Shown here piece by piece: positions 51,291 to 61,751 of a stretch of 64,000 bases of DNA. The notes below the pieces were generated by a model. That model was not told where the DNA came from, made no database searches, and worked only from the letters and a program-made list of their open reading frames with translations. Source of the DNA: Tridacna crocea (taxonomy: Eukaryota; Mollusca; Bivalvia; Cardiida; Cardiidae); NCBI GenBank assembly GCA_943736015.1, contig OX031058.1:19369001-19433000 (forward strand). The letters run 5' to 3'. Positions within the stretch are counted from its first letter, which is position 1. Each line of letters begins with the position of its first letter. Made by a program: the position numbers and the translations under genes.

Positions 51291-51368
51291 TTATCCTTCT
51301 TTAGAACATCCTTTGATATGTGACATAGAGAGTCTTTCATTCAGAATTTGAAAAAATGTTGCTTTTGT

Positions 51369-51597
51369 TTAACCCATTACCACACGAGAGAATTTTAGAC
51401 TGGTCCAAATTCAAAGCATTTGCAGACGACTAAATAAAGGCGACTCAAAAATAGAAATTTGTTCTGGTAAGGGTAGAAAACACTGTGGGAAAAGGAGAAA
51501 ATGCTGGTAACCAGCATTTTCTCCTTTTCCCACAGTGTTTTCAAAAGGCTTCTTTCTCAGGGGCGTCAAAAGTAGGGATTGTGTGGTAATGGGTTAA
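51369..51597 (-). mobile_element. Family A element, full length, mirrored palindrome change
   Basis: 229 bp, TTAACCCATTACCACACGAG to GTGTGGTAATGGGTTAA. Arms AACACTGTGGGAAAAGGAG and their exact mirror CCCACAGTGTTTTC. C51483 pairs with G51535, replacing the usual T-A. Confidence 0.96.
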
Positions 51598-51828
51598 TTA
51601 GCACTTGAAGTGTTAAATGTCTTGAACTCCCGAGCTCTAACAATGATTATTTTTTAGGCAAAGCGGTAATTAGTTATCATTTTTGAGAAGTCACAAAGTC
51701 TGAATGTATTTGGTAATAGTTTGGGACAGAAAAGCCAATTAGCTGTCTGCCGAGGAGAATGTGAGTTTTTATTTGCCAGAGGAATATAAACCCTTGAATT
51801 TCTTTCACAGATATTGTGACCATTGCAT

Positions 51829-51892
51829 TCAATTTAGATCAAGATCAAACAGGGCAGAACATGCAATCTGATCTTATACCTACACTGTCTGT
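51829..51892. repeat. Family F palindrome, diverged
   Basis: TTTAGATCAAGATCAAACAG / GGCAGAACATGCAATCTGAT / CTTATACCTACACTGTC. Confidence 0.7.
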
Positions 51893-52629
51893 TACACAAA
51901 CTTGATATTGAGAAAAAAAGAAATGTAATTCTGGTAAGTTGGGTATTTTTGCCCGGGCTGAAATAAATGTCCACTTTGTATATCTTGTAATCTAAGGGTA
52001 AGAAAGAATTTAGAGTTGATGATTTAGTACAGGTGATGACAACAAAATGGGGTAATAGGGATTTTATAGGGAGCCTTTAGGATATTTGTTGCGTCTAATT
52101 CTGAACCGTATAGGTACTTTTAATGCACAAAAGATCTTTACAAATTTAGTTGCATTTGTTGACAATAGTCAAGTACATGTATGTACAGAACTTGGATTTT
52201 CCTTCCACAAATTTGAGGCCTAATATACCTTACTGAATTGTTTAGCAAATTATCGCAAGTGCATGTAGCGGGCAAAATTTTTTTATTCTTTGTTGAAAGG
52301 CACTTGTTAACGAACAAAATTGTGTTTCTCAGACTTTTTCTTATTATGTTCCTCCCATAAAATGGCAGATTGGCATTGTGTTACCCATGTCTGTGTGTGC
52401 ATTTGCTTGCTTGGAAAAGGTGGTGTTCATATCTGGCCCTGAACCTTGATATACATTTTTGGATGTCATAATAGTTTAGCAAAAATGATTTTCATGACAA
52501 GACAAGATGTTGCAGGCAAAACAGTGTTTTGCTACCTCAAAGATCAAGGTCACAGTTCATGAGTTTGAAATTTTAACATGACTGACTCAGTTGTGTGTTG
52601 CTTGAGCATCCGTTGTCAGTGGCTTATTT
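51893..52629. other. No recognised feature
   Basis: Single-copy-looking; no frame or repeat recognised. Confidence 0.5.
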
Positions 52630-52702
52630 TTTAGTCTCACATTGTTTTCAATAACCTTCTTATTCAAGATCATTGAAAATTGGGGTTGTGTGGTGAAGGG
52701 TA
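52630..52702 (-). mobile_element. Family A right fragment
   Basis: CACATTGTTTTCAATAACC, TTATTCAAGATCATTGAAAA and GTTGTGTGGTGAAGGGTAG. Confidence 0.6.
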
Positions 52703-52950
52703 GAGAGGTTTTTAACCTGCATCTCATTTGCATATTTATTGTTTTGTGAATAGTTCATCATAAAAGCATCAGAATGAAAGGACTGAAAATTTAGATACCG
52801 TGTAATGATCTTAATGCAGAGATTAAAGGTAATAAAACATGGTGGCAAATAGATTTATGATGTAGCAACTAAAGGTCACCAATTTGTCAAAATGCTTTTT
52901 AAAAACTTATTTATTATTGTCACATTAAAATGCATTATGTATTAAATTAT
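52703..52950. other. No recognised feature
   Basis: AT-rich; a 62-codon minus frame is not recognised. Confidence 0.45.
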
Positions 52951-52993
52951 TTAACCCATTGTCAAAGTATCTTTTGACCCTGAGAAAGGCTTT
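52951..52993 (+). mobile_element. Family A left end stub
   Basis: TTAACCCATTGTCAAAGTAT / CTTTTGACCCTGAGAAAGGC, cut by the next A copy at its TTAA. Confidence 0.75.
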
Positions 52994-53223
52994 TTAACTC
53001 TTTACCAAACAACAAAATTTTGGACCAGTCCAGACTGAAAGCATGTGCAGATGACAATATACATGTGAATCAGAAATTGAAATTTGAATTTAGATCAGGT
53101 AGAAAACATTAAGGGAAAAGGAGACAGTGCTGGTTACCAGCATTTTCTCCTTTCCCCAAATTGTTTTCATAGGCTTTCTTTCTCAGGGTCGTTAAAAGTT
53201 GGGATCGTGTGGTAGTGGGTTAA
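52994..53223 (-). mobile_element. Family A element, full length
   Basis: 230 bp, TTAACTCTTTACCAAACAAC to GTGTGGTAGTGGGTTAA. Palindrome with GAGACAGTGCTGGTTACC / AGCATTTTCTCC. Confidence 0.93.
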
Positions 53224-53231
53224 ATGGTTTA

Positions 53232-53371
53232 AAAAGGTTTTATCCTTTTCCAGTGATGTTGTCTGTCGTTTCCAACCCAACTATTCATTTTTCATTCACA
53301 TTTAAGTTGTTGTTTGCCAGTGCTTCAATTTGGACAAGTTCAATATTTTTTTTTGTTTGAGTAAGAGTTAG
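53232..53371 (+). mobile_element. Family A right half, degenerate
   Basis: TTATCCTTTTCCAGTGATGT, AAGTTGTTGTTTGCCAGTGC, TTTGGACAAGTTCAATATTT. Confidence 0.6.
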
Positions 53372-53373
53372 AT

Positions 53374-53612
53374 GAACTCTTTGGCAGGGCTTATATTATT
53401 CCCTATTTTTAGTCTGCAAGAAAGCAACAAATATTTGCAGATGACGAAATAAAAAGGACTGAAAATTTGAGATTTGTTTTGTGAAGGGTAGAAAAAATAG
53501 TGGGAAAAGAAGAAAATGTTCGTTACCAGCATTTTCTCCTTTTCCCACAATGTTTTCTAAAGGCTTCTTTCTCAGGATTGTCAAAAGTAGGGATTGTGTT
53601 GTAGTGGGTTAA
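53374..53612 (-). mobile_element. Family A element, near full length
   Basis: AACTCTTTGGCAGGGC, ATATTTGCAGATGACGAAAT, palindrome AAAATAGTGGGAAAAGAAG / CTTTTCCCACAATG with tip GTTCGTTACCAGC, end GTTGTAGTGGGTTAA. Confidence 0.9.
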
Positions 53613-54007
53613 TTGCCTTTATATGCCTGATCTTGATCTTCAGTAACTGTGTAACAAGGGTGAACTGTAATCCTTAGAGTGGTGAATGTTAAAACCTTTT
53701 TGATTATGAAAAATGTTGCATTTTCATTATTGTATTGGCCTGAATACATTAGAAATCAGACTGCATGTTCTATGAAGTTTGATCTTGATTCAAATGCAAA
53801 AACATTGTAAAATGTCCATATGCACTGTTAGGGATAAGTTGTTGTTGCCTTGCTAGAGGTATAGCGAAATGTTTTTTGATGTTCCAAATTCATTATATTC
53901 AGTATTTTACTTGCAAATTTCTCCTTTGATGTTAAGTTATATTTTTTCTAATTGCCTGAAGCAGATTTTGCTGCAGATGATTCAGAGAGCATCCCATATC
54001 TTTGTGT
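53613..54007. other. Unassigned, with F halves
   Basis: GCCTGATCTTGATCTTCAGT (53624-53643) and AAATCAGACTGCATGTTCTA / TGAAGTTTGATCTTGATTC (53752-53790) are decayed F units. Confidence 0.5.
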
Positions 54008-54077
54008 TTTTAACTCCATACCTAACAACAAAATTTGGACTCATCCAAATTTAAGCAAATGCAGATAACAAATTGAT
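54008..54077 (-). mobile_element. Family A left end fragment
   Basis: TTTAACTCCATACCTAACAA / CAAAATTTGGACTC, AGCAAATGCAGATAACAAAT. Confidence 0.65.
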
Positions 54078-54218
54078 GCATTACCACATAATCCCTGCTT
54101 TGATGACCCTGAGAAAGAAGCCTTTAGAAAACATTGCAGGAAAAGGAGAAATTTTCAGTCACTTTTACTATGTAGTCTGCAAATGCTTTCCAAATTTTGT
54201 CATTTGGTAATGACTTAA
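54078..54218 (+). mobile_element. Family A element, palindrome second arm deleted
   Basis: ATTACCACATAATCCCTGC, AACATTGCAGGAAAAGGAGA / AA joined to TTTTCAGTCACTTTTAC, end TTTGGTAATGACTTAA. Confidence 0.85.
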
Positions 54219-54322
54219 AGATGGCAAAATTGAGGAAATTTTTCATGATGTAGCAGAAAACATTGTGAGAAAAGGCTTCTTCCCTAGAGTCGTTAACAGT
54301 GGGGACTTGTGTTGTGAATAGT
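54219..54322 (-). mobile_element. Family A element, palindrome almost wholly deleted
   Basis: AGAAAACATTGTGAGAAAAG joined to GCTTCTTCCCTAGAG, end GTTGTGAATAGTTAA. Confidence 0.75.
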
Positions 54323-54451
54323 TAATGCAGTGTTTCAAAAAAAGAAATAAGTGTATGGTGCAATATCATCTTTTGCCATCACCACTTTTGAGTTTCAAAG
54401 TGGTCAGCTGCAAGATAACAGCACTACTATTTTGAAAGGAAAAAAACCAAC

Positions 54452-54645
54452 TAAATGAACATAAGAAAGAAGCCTTTTGGAAACATTGTGGAAATAGGAG
54501 AAAATGCTGGTAACCAGCATTTTCTCCTTTTCCCACTATGTTTTCTACCCCTCCCAAAACATATTTCAATTGTTCAGTCTTATCTACATGTATTTTGTAT
54601 TCTGCAAATGTTTTCAATCAGACTTATCTGTGTGGTAAGGAGTTA
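54452..54645 (+). mobile_element. Family A element, left end lost
   Basis: ACATAAGAAAGAAGCC, palindrome ACATTGTGGAAATAGGAG / CTCCTTTTCCCACTATG, TTTTGTATTCTGCAAATG, end GTGTGGTAAGGAGTTAA. Confidence 0.88.
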
Positions 54646-54676
54646 AGGTATATCTCTGATGCATTATAGAATGATT

Positions 54677-55142
54677 CATCTTTGCAAGCCAAGGGTTACA
54701 ATCCACTACGCTACTCTACCCTTGGCGGATTGAGCTTGATTTTGACAATCACCCGATACCCATTTTCATTGGTTGCAGGTAGCTCTAACTGCATCAAATC
54801 AAATCCCTCGTAGCATTTCATCTTTGATAGAAATAGAACAGGGTCGCGATAGAAATAGAAGATAAACATGAATACCTCCGTGGATGTGTACCGGATCAGT
54901 AATGATGTATTACAGAAGAAAACATAGACAAACAATATTTACATAAAGTTTCAATGTGACCAATCAATTATCAGATGTTTTAAGCTATATCCCAGCACCT
55001 TTTCATTGGCTATAAGAAATATGATGTAAAGGGAGATAATTAGCAGCATTCGATAAGGGGCATGTTGGGGGAATCTCGAAATCAGGCTCAATCCGCCAAG
55101 GTAAGATACACGTAGTGATTGTAACCTTGGCTTGCGAAGATG
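54677..55142. mobile_element. Family I MITE, second copy
   Basis: CATCTTTGCAAGCCAAGGG to CCTTGGCTTGCGAAGATG, 466 bp, parallel to 7990-8387 (TACGCTACTCTACCCTTGGC, TCGTAGCATTTCATCTTTGA). Flanks GAATGATT and GCATGATT (one base further out on the right) may be a decayed 8-bp duplication. Confidence 0.85.
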
Positions 55143-55149
55143 AGCATGA

Positions 55150-55349
55150 TTAGGAATCCGTAAAATCCATTTTGTCTAAAAGCCAACATATGCATGGGGT
55201 GGACTGGTCCTCTGAGCTGCAGCAAGTTGATCTGTAGCAAAAAGTTTCAGTCCAGGTCAGCCTGTGCAGACTGCATAGGTTCACATTAGTTGATACTTTT
55301 TGCTGATGCCTTAGACCCATTTACTCAGAGCATGGCTCATCCATTTTCT
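55150..55349 (-). repeat. Family B, inverted
   Basis: AATCCGTAAAATCCATTTTG / TCTAAAAGCC, AGTTTCAGTCCAGGTCAGCC / TGTGCAGACTGCATAGG, GATACTTTTTGCTGATGCCT and CAGAGCATGGCTCAT. Confidence 0.72.
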
Positions 55350-55582
55350 TCAACACTTTACCACACAATCCAGAGCTTTAACAACCCTGATGAAAAGGGC
55401 TGTTGAAAAATGAGGGAAGAGGAGAAAATGCTGGTGGAAATACTTTCCACAATGTTATCTGTCCTTGCATTGGATGTTACAAGCCATTTGTGCATTTTTA
55501 GTTGTAGGGATGCCGGAAATTTCAACAGCTTTCTTCTTCTGGGTTGGTATACAAAACACATGATAGTTTGATAATGGGTTAA
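55350..55582. mobile_element. Family A foldback: both halves of left type
   Basis: TCAACACTTTACCACACAAT ... ACAACCCTGATGAAAAGGG / CTGTTGAAAA on the left. The right end is a mirror of the same module (TTTCAACAGC, TTCTTCTGGGTTG, GATAATGGGTTAA) instead of the usual CAAATGC/TTTGTCG module. Confidence 0.75.
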
Positions 55583-55602
55583 CTCTTTACCAAATGACCA
55601 TA
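55579..55602 (-). mobile_element. Family A left end, interrupted (part 1)
   Basis: TTAACTCTTTACCAAATGAC, then the sequence jumps to a 3.6-kb insertion. The remainder of the same element resumes at 59233 with AAAATTTCAGACTGGTC. Confidence 0.88.
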
Positions 55603-56504
55603 GCCAACTTTCGCGGACATGGAAAAATCGATATCGGCCAATTTTACCTGCAATTTTTTATATAGAATTATGAAGGGCCTAGGTAAATAAACGCTTATAA
55701 CTTTATCAATTTTCAGAATTGAAAATTATCTCAAGTGAGGTAAGAAAATTCAATTTATTCTCTTTCAAATGAACTTAGTTTGAAAAAATTCGAAAAAGAA
55801 AGTTTTGGTCCTTTTTTAACTTAAAAATTGTAGGTATGGTTTATATAGAATAAAGAGGAAAAACGCATTTTCCGAGGTCAAAAACTGTAATATTTGTTTA
55901 ATTTTCTTTCTTTGTGTTGAAAAGTCAAAATTATCTCAAGTGGAGTGAGTTACTTTATTCATTTCTCTTTCAAATGGTATAATTTTGAGGCGTTTAAAAA
56001 AATAAACTTTTGGTCCTTTTTACACTTTTTTAATGCCACTATCCTATTTTTTTCTTTTTCCGTGAACGTTCGGATCATGCCGGACTTTGCCGATAATGGC
56101 CGAGTCTTACTGTTAGATAAGCCAGCCGGGTATCTTTATTGTGTTACGTAATGTTTCATTGACAAACGGACCCCCTGCTATGTTTATGATATACATGTAT
56201 CCACATGATTATAAACTGGAATTTATACCCGGGTTGTTTTCAGATCGAATACTGTTTGATCCTGACAGAATCCTAAGATGTTTTATTATGTATCCTATTT
56301 ATCTAAAAGACCAGAATTTAATACTTATGACATTATTTCCTTTTACAATGATTAAGATTGACATATGAAATAAGAAAATGTACGTTTGATGATTTTTTCA
56401 ACTTTTCAGCTTTTTAGAAATTAATGCATTATAATTTTTTTTTTCTGGCGACAGCTCACAAACTCATGTTTCCTTGCTTTTTTCACATCGGTCTTTAATC
56501 TGTC

Positions 56505-56690
56505 GTATCACATAGAAGGCCTTGAAAACATTGAAGAAATAGATTTTAAAGCTGGTTGCCAACATTTTCTCACACTATTTTTAACTCAATTAAAGATAAG
56601 TTCCACTTTTTCCATGTTTTATTTGTCTTAAGAAAATTACTTCATTGTGAACAAGTCTGAAATTTTGTCTTTTGGTAAAGATTCAAATAA
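56505..56690 (+). mobile_element. Decayed A copy inside the insertion
   Basis: AGAAGGCCTTGAAAACATTG, GCTGGTTGCCAACATTTTCT, ACAAGTCTGAAATTTTGTCT / TTTGGTAAAG in plus order. Confidence 0.6.
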
Positions 56691-58029
56691 CAATTAAGCT
56701 TAACCTGTTACTGTATAAATACGGCATCTAACGACCCTGCTGTTGATTGTTTAGGATAGAATATGAAAACAGGCGCATTATCTTTTTACAAGTTATCTTC
56801 TACTTTTCAAACAATATTGTCTACATCACGCAATCGGTTTCTCCTGCAAAGAGTATTTACCATTCAAAGAATGACAACACTAGATCAAAATTGACAACTT
56901 TTCTTTAACATAAATCAAATAGTTTCTCCCTTCTTTCAAATGTTTCCCCCCTTTAACATCTTTAATATTTTAATTGTTCATTGGAAGAATTAGCCTAAAC
57001 ATTGAGGTTCTTCCATCTTTAAAACGATGCAACCTGCAAAAAGCATAACCGCTATGAGTGAATAAAAGATGGAAAAAAAAGATGACTTGTACACGGAAAT
57101 GGGAATAATACAAGCTACTTCTCCTTTACCAGTAACTTAAAAAGTTACCTGCTGCATAATCATTATTTATCATTTCAAGAGATAGTACTCAATCAACCTT
57201 GTATTAAGAATGATCTACATGTATCTTGGTTTGAAACCGGTTTTTAACACAGCTTGCTGGTGAATTCTACTGATGATTAGTTGAAATGACACCATACATA
57301 ACTTTTTTAGAGGAAGACATATCTTTTTATCTTTATCATGCCTGTAAGCGGCGCTAGAGTGTAGCATCGAATCAGTTCACAAGTGCTGATCTGTTACTTT
57401 CAACACGAACCTTTTAGTAACTTTCTGTTGAGTCTCGAGCACATTTTCCCCCCATTTCGGATGCAATAAAAAGAATCTTAAGTATATATAATACATCTGC
57501 AGGTTTTTAAACTTGTGTGATAATACCGGTAATAGCTTGGACCTACTTTTATGTATAAAATGTAGTTTAGTGCATAGATAGACCCAAGTTGTTCCGAAAT
57601 ACTTATACTTAAACAGTTTTTAGACTCACTCAAAATGGAAACATCTTAATACATTTAATACATTTATTGATAGTAGTAGACATTGTAAGCAACTTCAACA
57701 TCCCTCATTAAGCCAAAATACAAATCGGCGCCACACAGTACCATTTTCTTTTATTTGTTCGATGAAAACCAACTTTGAATGAATGCTTTTTTATATGGCG
57801 AATCTGTAACTTTTCGTCTGCGTAAAACCATGAAAATTTACTCTAATGGTTCTGAGCAGCCGGTGAAATTATTTTATGTGCTATAACAGTTTTATTTCTC
57901 CGCCTTCCCAACTTTTTTTCTTTTAAAAATCGTAGAAAGCAGAAATTATAAAAATCAAAACCATCAAACCACACATGCACACAAAAGACAAAGTCTACCC
58001 AATCAAGATATAACCATTAGCTATTTACT
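56691..58029. other. No recognised feature (interior of the insertion)
   Basis: AT-rich, no long frame, no recognised family except a possible A palindrome fragment near 56740-56830. Confidence 0.45.
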
Positions 58030-58500
58030 AAGCGACAAAATATATTATGATTTTTTTTTTTTCAAGTTGAAAGAACTTACAGACGATAAATACCCTTTCG
58101 AAACGGTAGAAAACACTGTGGGAATCGTAGAAAACATGTTATATACGATCCCTAGGAAAAATGAGAAATTGCCCACCACAAGTATTTTCTCCTGTCCGTG
58201 CTTGCTTTTTCGGGGTCGGATGGGTCTTTCTTTCTCGGGGACTCTTCTTTCTCAGGGTCGGATAGGTCATGTAAATGCCACATAAAGCAAATCTTCTCAT
58301 CAAAAAAAAAAAAACGAATGACGAAATTTTGGACACCACCAAGTTAAAAACATATGCAGACAACAAAATAAATGCAACTCAAATGATAATGTCTGTCTTT
58401 GAAAAGGTAGAACATTTTAGGAACAGGAGAAAATTTTCTCCCTCTCCGGCAAAGTTTACAAAAGCCTTTTTTCTCAGGTCCGTTAGATTGCTGTAGTGTG
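58030..58500 (-). mobile_element. Two decayed A copies inside the insertion
   Basis: TACTAAGCGACAAAATATAT, GGTAGAAAACACTGTGGGAA, CTTTCTCAGGGTCGGATAGG; then ACGAATGACGAAATTTTGGA, ACATATGCAGACAACAAAAT, GGAGAAAATTTTCTCC and TTTTCTCAGGTCCG. Confidence 0.6.
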
Positions 58501-58589
58501 AAACTGGTATTCCCAATTTTCTGCTGAATTCAACTTGTTGATTTTGCTATGAATATCAAAGATTTTTTTTCTAACCAAAATAATTTTCG

Positions 58590-58960
58590 ACATATAGAAT
58601 CGATCAGGTCCAAGATCAGACAGCTTGTTTTGTGCAGCCTGTTATAAATCTACAATGTCAGCAAAAGCGCATTTGAACGGATTAGATTTCAGGATCAGAC
58701 TACAAAAAGTGCATTTGTCGAGAGCAGTTTTAGGACCGATCAGTTTATGTCTCAGAGAATCAAAACTTAACCCTTAATCCGAGGATAAATGAATTACAAA
58801 CCGACAAATAATGCTGAAACATAACAATTTCAATGTTCTTTTCTCAAGAAAAATCTCGCTTTATCAGGAGGTGTTGTTCCAATATGCTGTTGAGTCTAAT
58901 AAGGGTGCGCATTATGTGCAGTCTGATACTGATATTCAAGAGCCACACTGGCTGTACCAG
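58590..58960. repeat. Three decayed F half-palindromes inside the insertion
   Basis: GTCCAAGATCAGACAGC (58610-58626), TTCAGGATCAGACTAC (58688-58703) and TTATGTGCAGTCTGATAC (58912-58929). Confidence 0.5.
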
Positions 58961-59232
58961 ACAAAGGTTTAGGTTAAATCAGAAAAAAAATGCCAGGACA
59001 GATATATCGTCTAGGCAAGGATTGTGAATTTGAAGCAGGCCACTGTTACGTAATGTTACGGTTCTCTTATCTTTTATCGCTGCAGGCTATTGAATATCGA
59101 TTACTTGTATACACGATGTAAGTTCGCCAAACTCCGGAAACTCCCGGACTTTTACGTATGATATCGATTTTTTTCATCGATTTGTTGATATGCGAGACTG
59201 CTGATAAGGCATGTCCGTGAAAGTTGGCTATG

Positions 59233-59457
59233 AAAATTTCAGACTGGTCTAAATAGAAAGCATCTGCAGATGTCAATATAGAAGAGATTGAAAATCTTAA
59301 ATTTGCATTGGATGGGGTTGAAAAAATTGTTGAAAAAATTGTTGGAAAAGGAGAAAATGCTGGTTACCAGCATTTTTTCCTTTTCCCACAATGTTTTCTA
59401 AAGGCTTCTTTCTGGGGCAGGGTTGTCAAAAGTTGGGATTGTGTGGTAATGGGTTAA
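59233..59457 (-). mobile_element. Family A element, remainder (part 2 of 55579)
   Basis: AAAATTTCAGACTGGTC, a palindrome with duplicated arm start (GAAAAAATTGTTGAAAAAAT / TGTTGGAAAAGG), tip GCTGGTTACCAGC, end GTGTGGTAATGGGTTAA. With 55579-55602 it totals about 249 bp. Confidence 0.9.
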
Positions 59458-59564
59458 CCAGTTAATTTGTGTCATCTGGTGGTTAAAATTAGTTTCTGAA
59501 ACATGTGCTTCATAAAATGTGCTGCATGAAAATTAATCCATTTCCTCATTTAGTTAGGTATGTT

Positions 59565-59705
59565 ATTAACCCTTTACTGAAATAAGTTTCTGATGAGGAA
59601 CTCTTAAATCTCAAAACATTGATGTAAATGCTAGTAGGCAGCTTTTTCTCCTGTTCCCACAATGCTCTCTTACCCTTTCAAAGGAGGTTCCCATTGTCTG
59701 AGCTG
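59565..59705 (+). mobile_element. Family A element, right part lost
   Basis: TTAACCCTTTACTGAAATAA, CAAAACATTGATGTAAATGC, GCTTTTTCTCCTGTTCCCAC / AATG. Confidence 0.7.
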
Positions 59706-59758
59706 TGTGTATTTATTTACTGTAATTGCCATTTCAGTTGTATTTTGTCTGCCAGTCT

Positions 59759-59965
59759 TCCTGGGCCCATATTCATCAACCATTCTTGAGAGTATTCTTA
59801 GTCTTATTCTCCAATGTTTTCTATATTAGTAAGAAACACAACTTCTGATTGGCTAAACCGAATAGTTTAGCCAATCACAAGTTGTGTTACTTACAAATGT
59901 AGAAAATTCTTGAGAATAAGACAAAGAATGTTTTAAGAATGCTGGTTGTTGAATAGGGGTCCTGG
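59759..59965. mobile_element. Family G foldback element, copy 3
   Basis: CCTGGGCCCATATTCATCAA mirrored by TTGTTGAATAGGGGTCCTGG; centre CTTCTGATTGGCTAAACC / GAATAG / TTTAGCCAATCACAAG. Flank GGAGTTTC(T/A)TTTA(C/T)CATTA is shared with the copy at 4079. Confidence 0.85.
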
Positions 59966-60087
59966 AGTTTCTTTTACCATTATTTTGTGTGATATGCTTT
60001 CTAAGCCACGTTTTTTTTTCAACGTAAACAGTGTTAAAAAATGTTCAGAAATGAGAGAGGTATGAATTTTGTTGCAAAGACCATCAA

Positions 60088-60280
60088 AGCTCCAGATAGA
60101 GGGAGTGATTTTGAAATTGAAAATACCAATTATTCTCCACTAAACTCTATGTTATGAACTTATGGGTACTTATTAGAATTGTCTCATCGACATGTCTAAT
60201 TCTAATGAGTACCTGTAACGTAGGGGTTCAAAGAGAAATGATGGATTTAGAAAACCATCACTTGCTCTCATGCAGAGCTC
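60088..60280. mobile_element. Family H foldback element, copy 2
   Basis: GCTCCAGATAGAGGGAGTGA ... GGGTACTTATTAGAATTGTC / TC and TCTAATTCTAATGAGTACCT, ending CATCACTTGCTCTCATGCAG / AGCTC. Confidence 0.82.
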
Positions 60281-60477
60281 CAGATAGAGGGAGTGATTTT
60301 GATTTCAAAATTGAAAATAAAAATTGTTCTCAAAAAAAAAAACGTATGGTGTGGATACTCATTAGAATCCATTAGAATCATCTCTCCAAGAAGATTCTAA
60401 TGAGTACCTGTAAAATAGGGTTTCAAAAAGAAATAACGGATTTAGAAAACCATCATGCCCTCTTATCTGGAGCTCTG
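60274..60477. mobile_element. Family H foldback element, copy 3, abutting copy 2
   Basis: AGAGCTCCAGATAGAGGGAG ... GGATACTCATTAGAATCC, AAGATTCTAATGAGTACC, ending CCCTCTTATCTGGAGCTC. It shares the GAGCTC boundary with copy 2. Confidence 0.82.
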
Positions 60478-60754
60478 TGATATTTGAAACATGAGGCCAT
60501 CAGTGCTACTGAGTTTGAAAGCTAAATCACAATTCTCCACTTGTCACTCTGAGCAAACATAGATTACATAACAGTCTGACCTCTGGTCAAGTTGTCCAGA
60601 TTACTGACCAGTAGGAAAGGTCATTTGCCTGACATGTGTCATGTAAAGCAGATGGGGGGGTAATCACCTTTTAAATAGTGGTATTAATTATTCAACAAGG
60701 TCTGCATGTTTGTTAATATATATGAATAGATACATGACTACTATTTTATTCTCA
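60478..60754. other. No recognised feature
   Basis: Nothing recognised. Confidence 0.45.
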
Positions 60755-60958
60755 TTAACCCTTTACCACACAATCTAAGGATTTACCAAACCTGAAGAAG
60801 GTTTTTGAAAACAATGGAGGGAAAGGAGAAAATGTTGTTAACCATCATTTCTCATTTCTCACAATGTTTTCTACCTTTTCAAAGGTAATTTTTACCTCTA
60901 ACACATTTACAAATGCTTTGGATAAGTCAAAAATTAATATTGTTGTTCAGTAAAGAGC
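60755..60958 (+). mobile_element. Family A element, diverged
   Basis: TTAACCCTTTACCACACAAT, AGGTTTTTGAAAACAATGG, GAAAATGTTGTTAACCATCA / TTTCTC, TTGTTGTTCAGTAAAGAG. Confidence 0.82.
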
Positions 60959-61097
60959 AGAACACTCCTTATTCGTTATGGTGGCCTCAATAGACAGGTG
61001 ACAGCTTAATGCAGCTTAATCATCATACATTATGTTTGACATGCATTATGCAGTATTAATTAAATGAGCATTTCAGTGATTGCAGCTTACCGATTAA

Positions 61098-61331
61098 TTA
61101 CTCTTTACCAGACAATAAATTTTTGGACTGGACCAAATTCAAAGCATCTTCAGACAATAAATTAAATCTTGTTAATATAATGATTTCTGACTTGGATAGG
61201 GTGGAAAAGATTGTGGGAAATGGAGAAAATGCAGCCAGGTTGCATTTTCTCCTTTTCCCACAATACTAGTATTTTCTATTGGCTTCTTTCTCAGGGTCTT
61301 TAAATGTCAGGATTGTGTGGCAAAGAGTTAA
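61098..61331 (-). mobile_element. Family A element with a replaced palindrome tip
   Basis: TTACTCTTTACCAGACAATA to GTGTGGCAAAGAGTTAA. Outer arms are standard (TTGTGGGAAATGGAGAAAAT), but the tip is GCAGCCAGGTTGC, still near-symmetric, instead of GCTGGTAACCAGC. CTAGTA inserted after the right arm. Confidence 0.9.
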
Positions 61332-61419
61332 AATGTTGGAACATGTGTATGGCCTGTATAATTTAGCCCAAAAAGTAGGATTCAGTATTAATTTTAAAAG
61401 GAAATTGTAAATCCTCAAT

Positions 61420-61512
61420 ACTTAACCTTTGCTATTAGTACTCATGATGATTGTCTTAATATGACCACTGTAATGAGTACTCACAATTTAGGTATTAATG
61501 AAGAACAGAATT
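61420..61512. mobile_element. Family H foldback fragment
   Basis: CTATTAGTACTCATGATG / ATTGTCTTAATA and TAATGAGTACTCACAATTTA / GG: H core arms without the outer ends. Confidence 0.6.
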
Positions 61513-61751
61513 TGCTTTTTGGACTCTTAGATACTCTATAAGCCCTATCTGTTCCCTTGATTCAGTGGGTATAAACACTAGGGTATTATTATTATAATGA
61601 TTTTGAAAATGATGAAACCCGAGTTTAAAAGTTTTGTCACAAAGTAGCGGAAATTAAAAATAATGTTACGAGACAACCCAGCACTGCGAAAAAGTAGAAC
61701 GACTGGGGTGAGTAAAACACATAAAACCAAGGACCGTTTAATATGATGTGT

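Larger units (their letters stand above)
55603..59232. mobile_element. 3.6-kb insertion with 23-bp inverted ends
   Basis: The left end starts CATAGCCAACTTTCGCGG and the right end is its mirror, ACGTG-like CCGTGAAAGTTGGCTATG, with one mismatch in 23 bp. Just inside both ends is AAAAATCGATATC (left 55624-55637, right as its mirror near 59160). Removing it restores an A element exactly, with no visible target duplication. The interior has no transposase frame (longest 75 codons) and carries ruined A copies, so it is non-autonomous or a composite. Confidence 0.75.
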
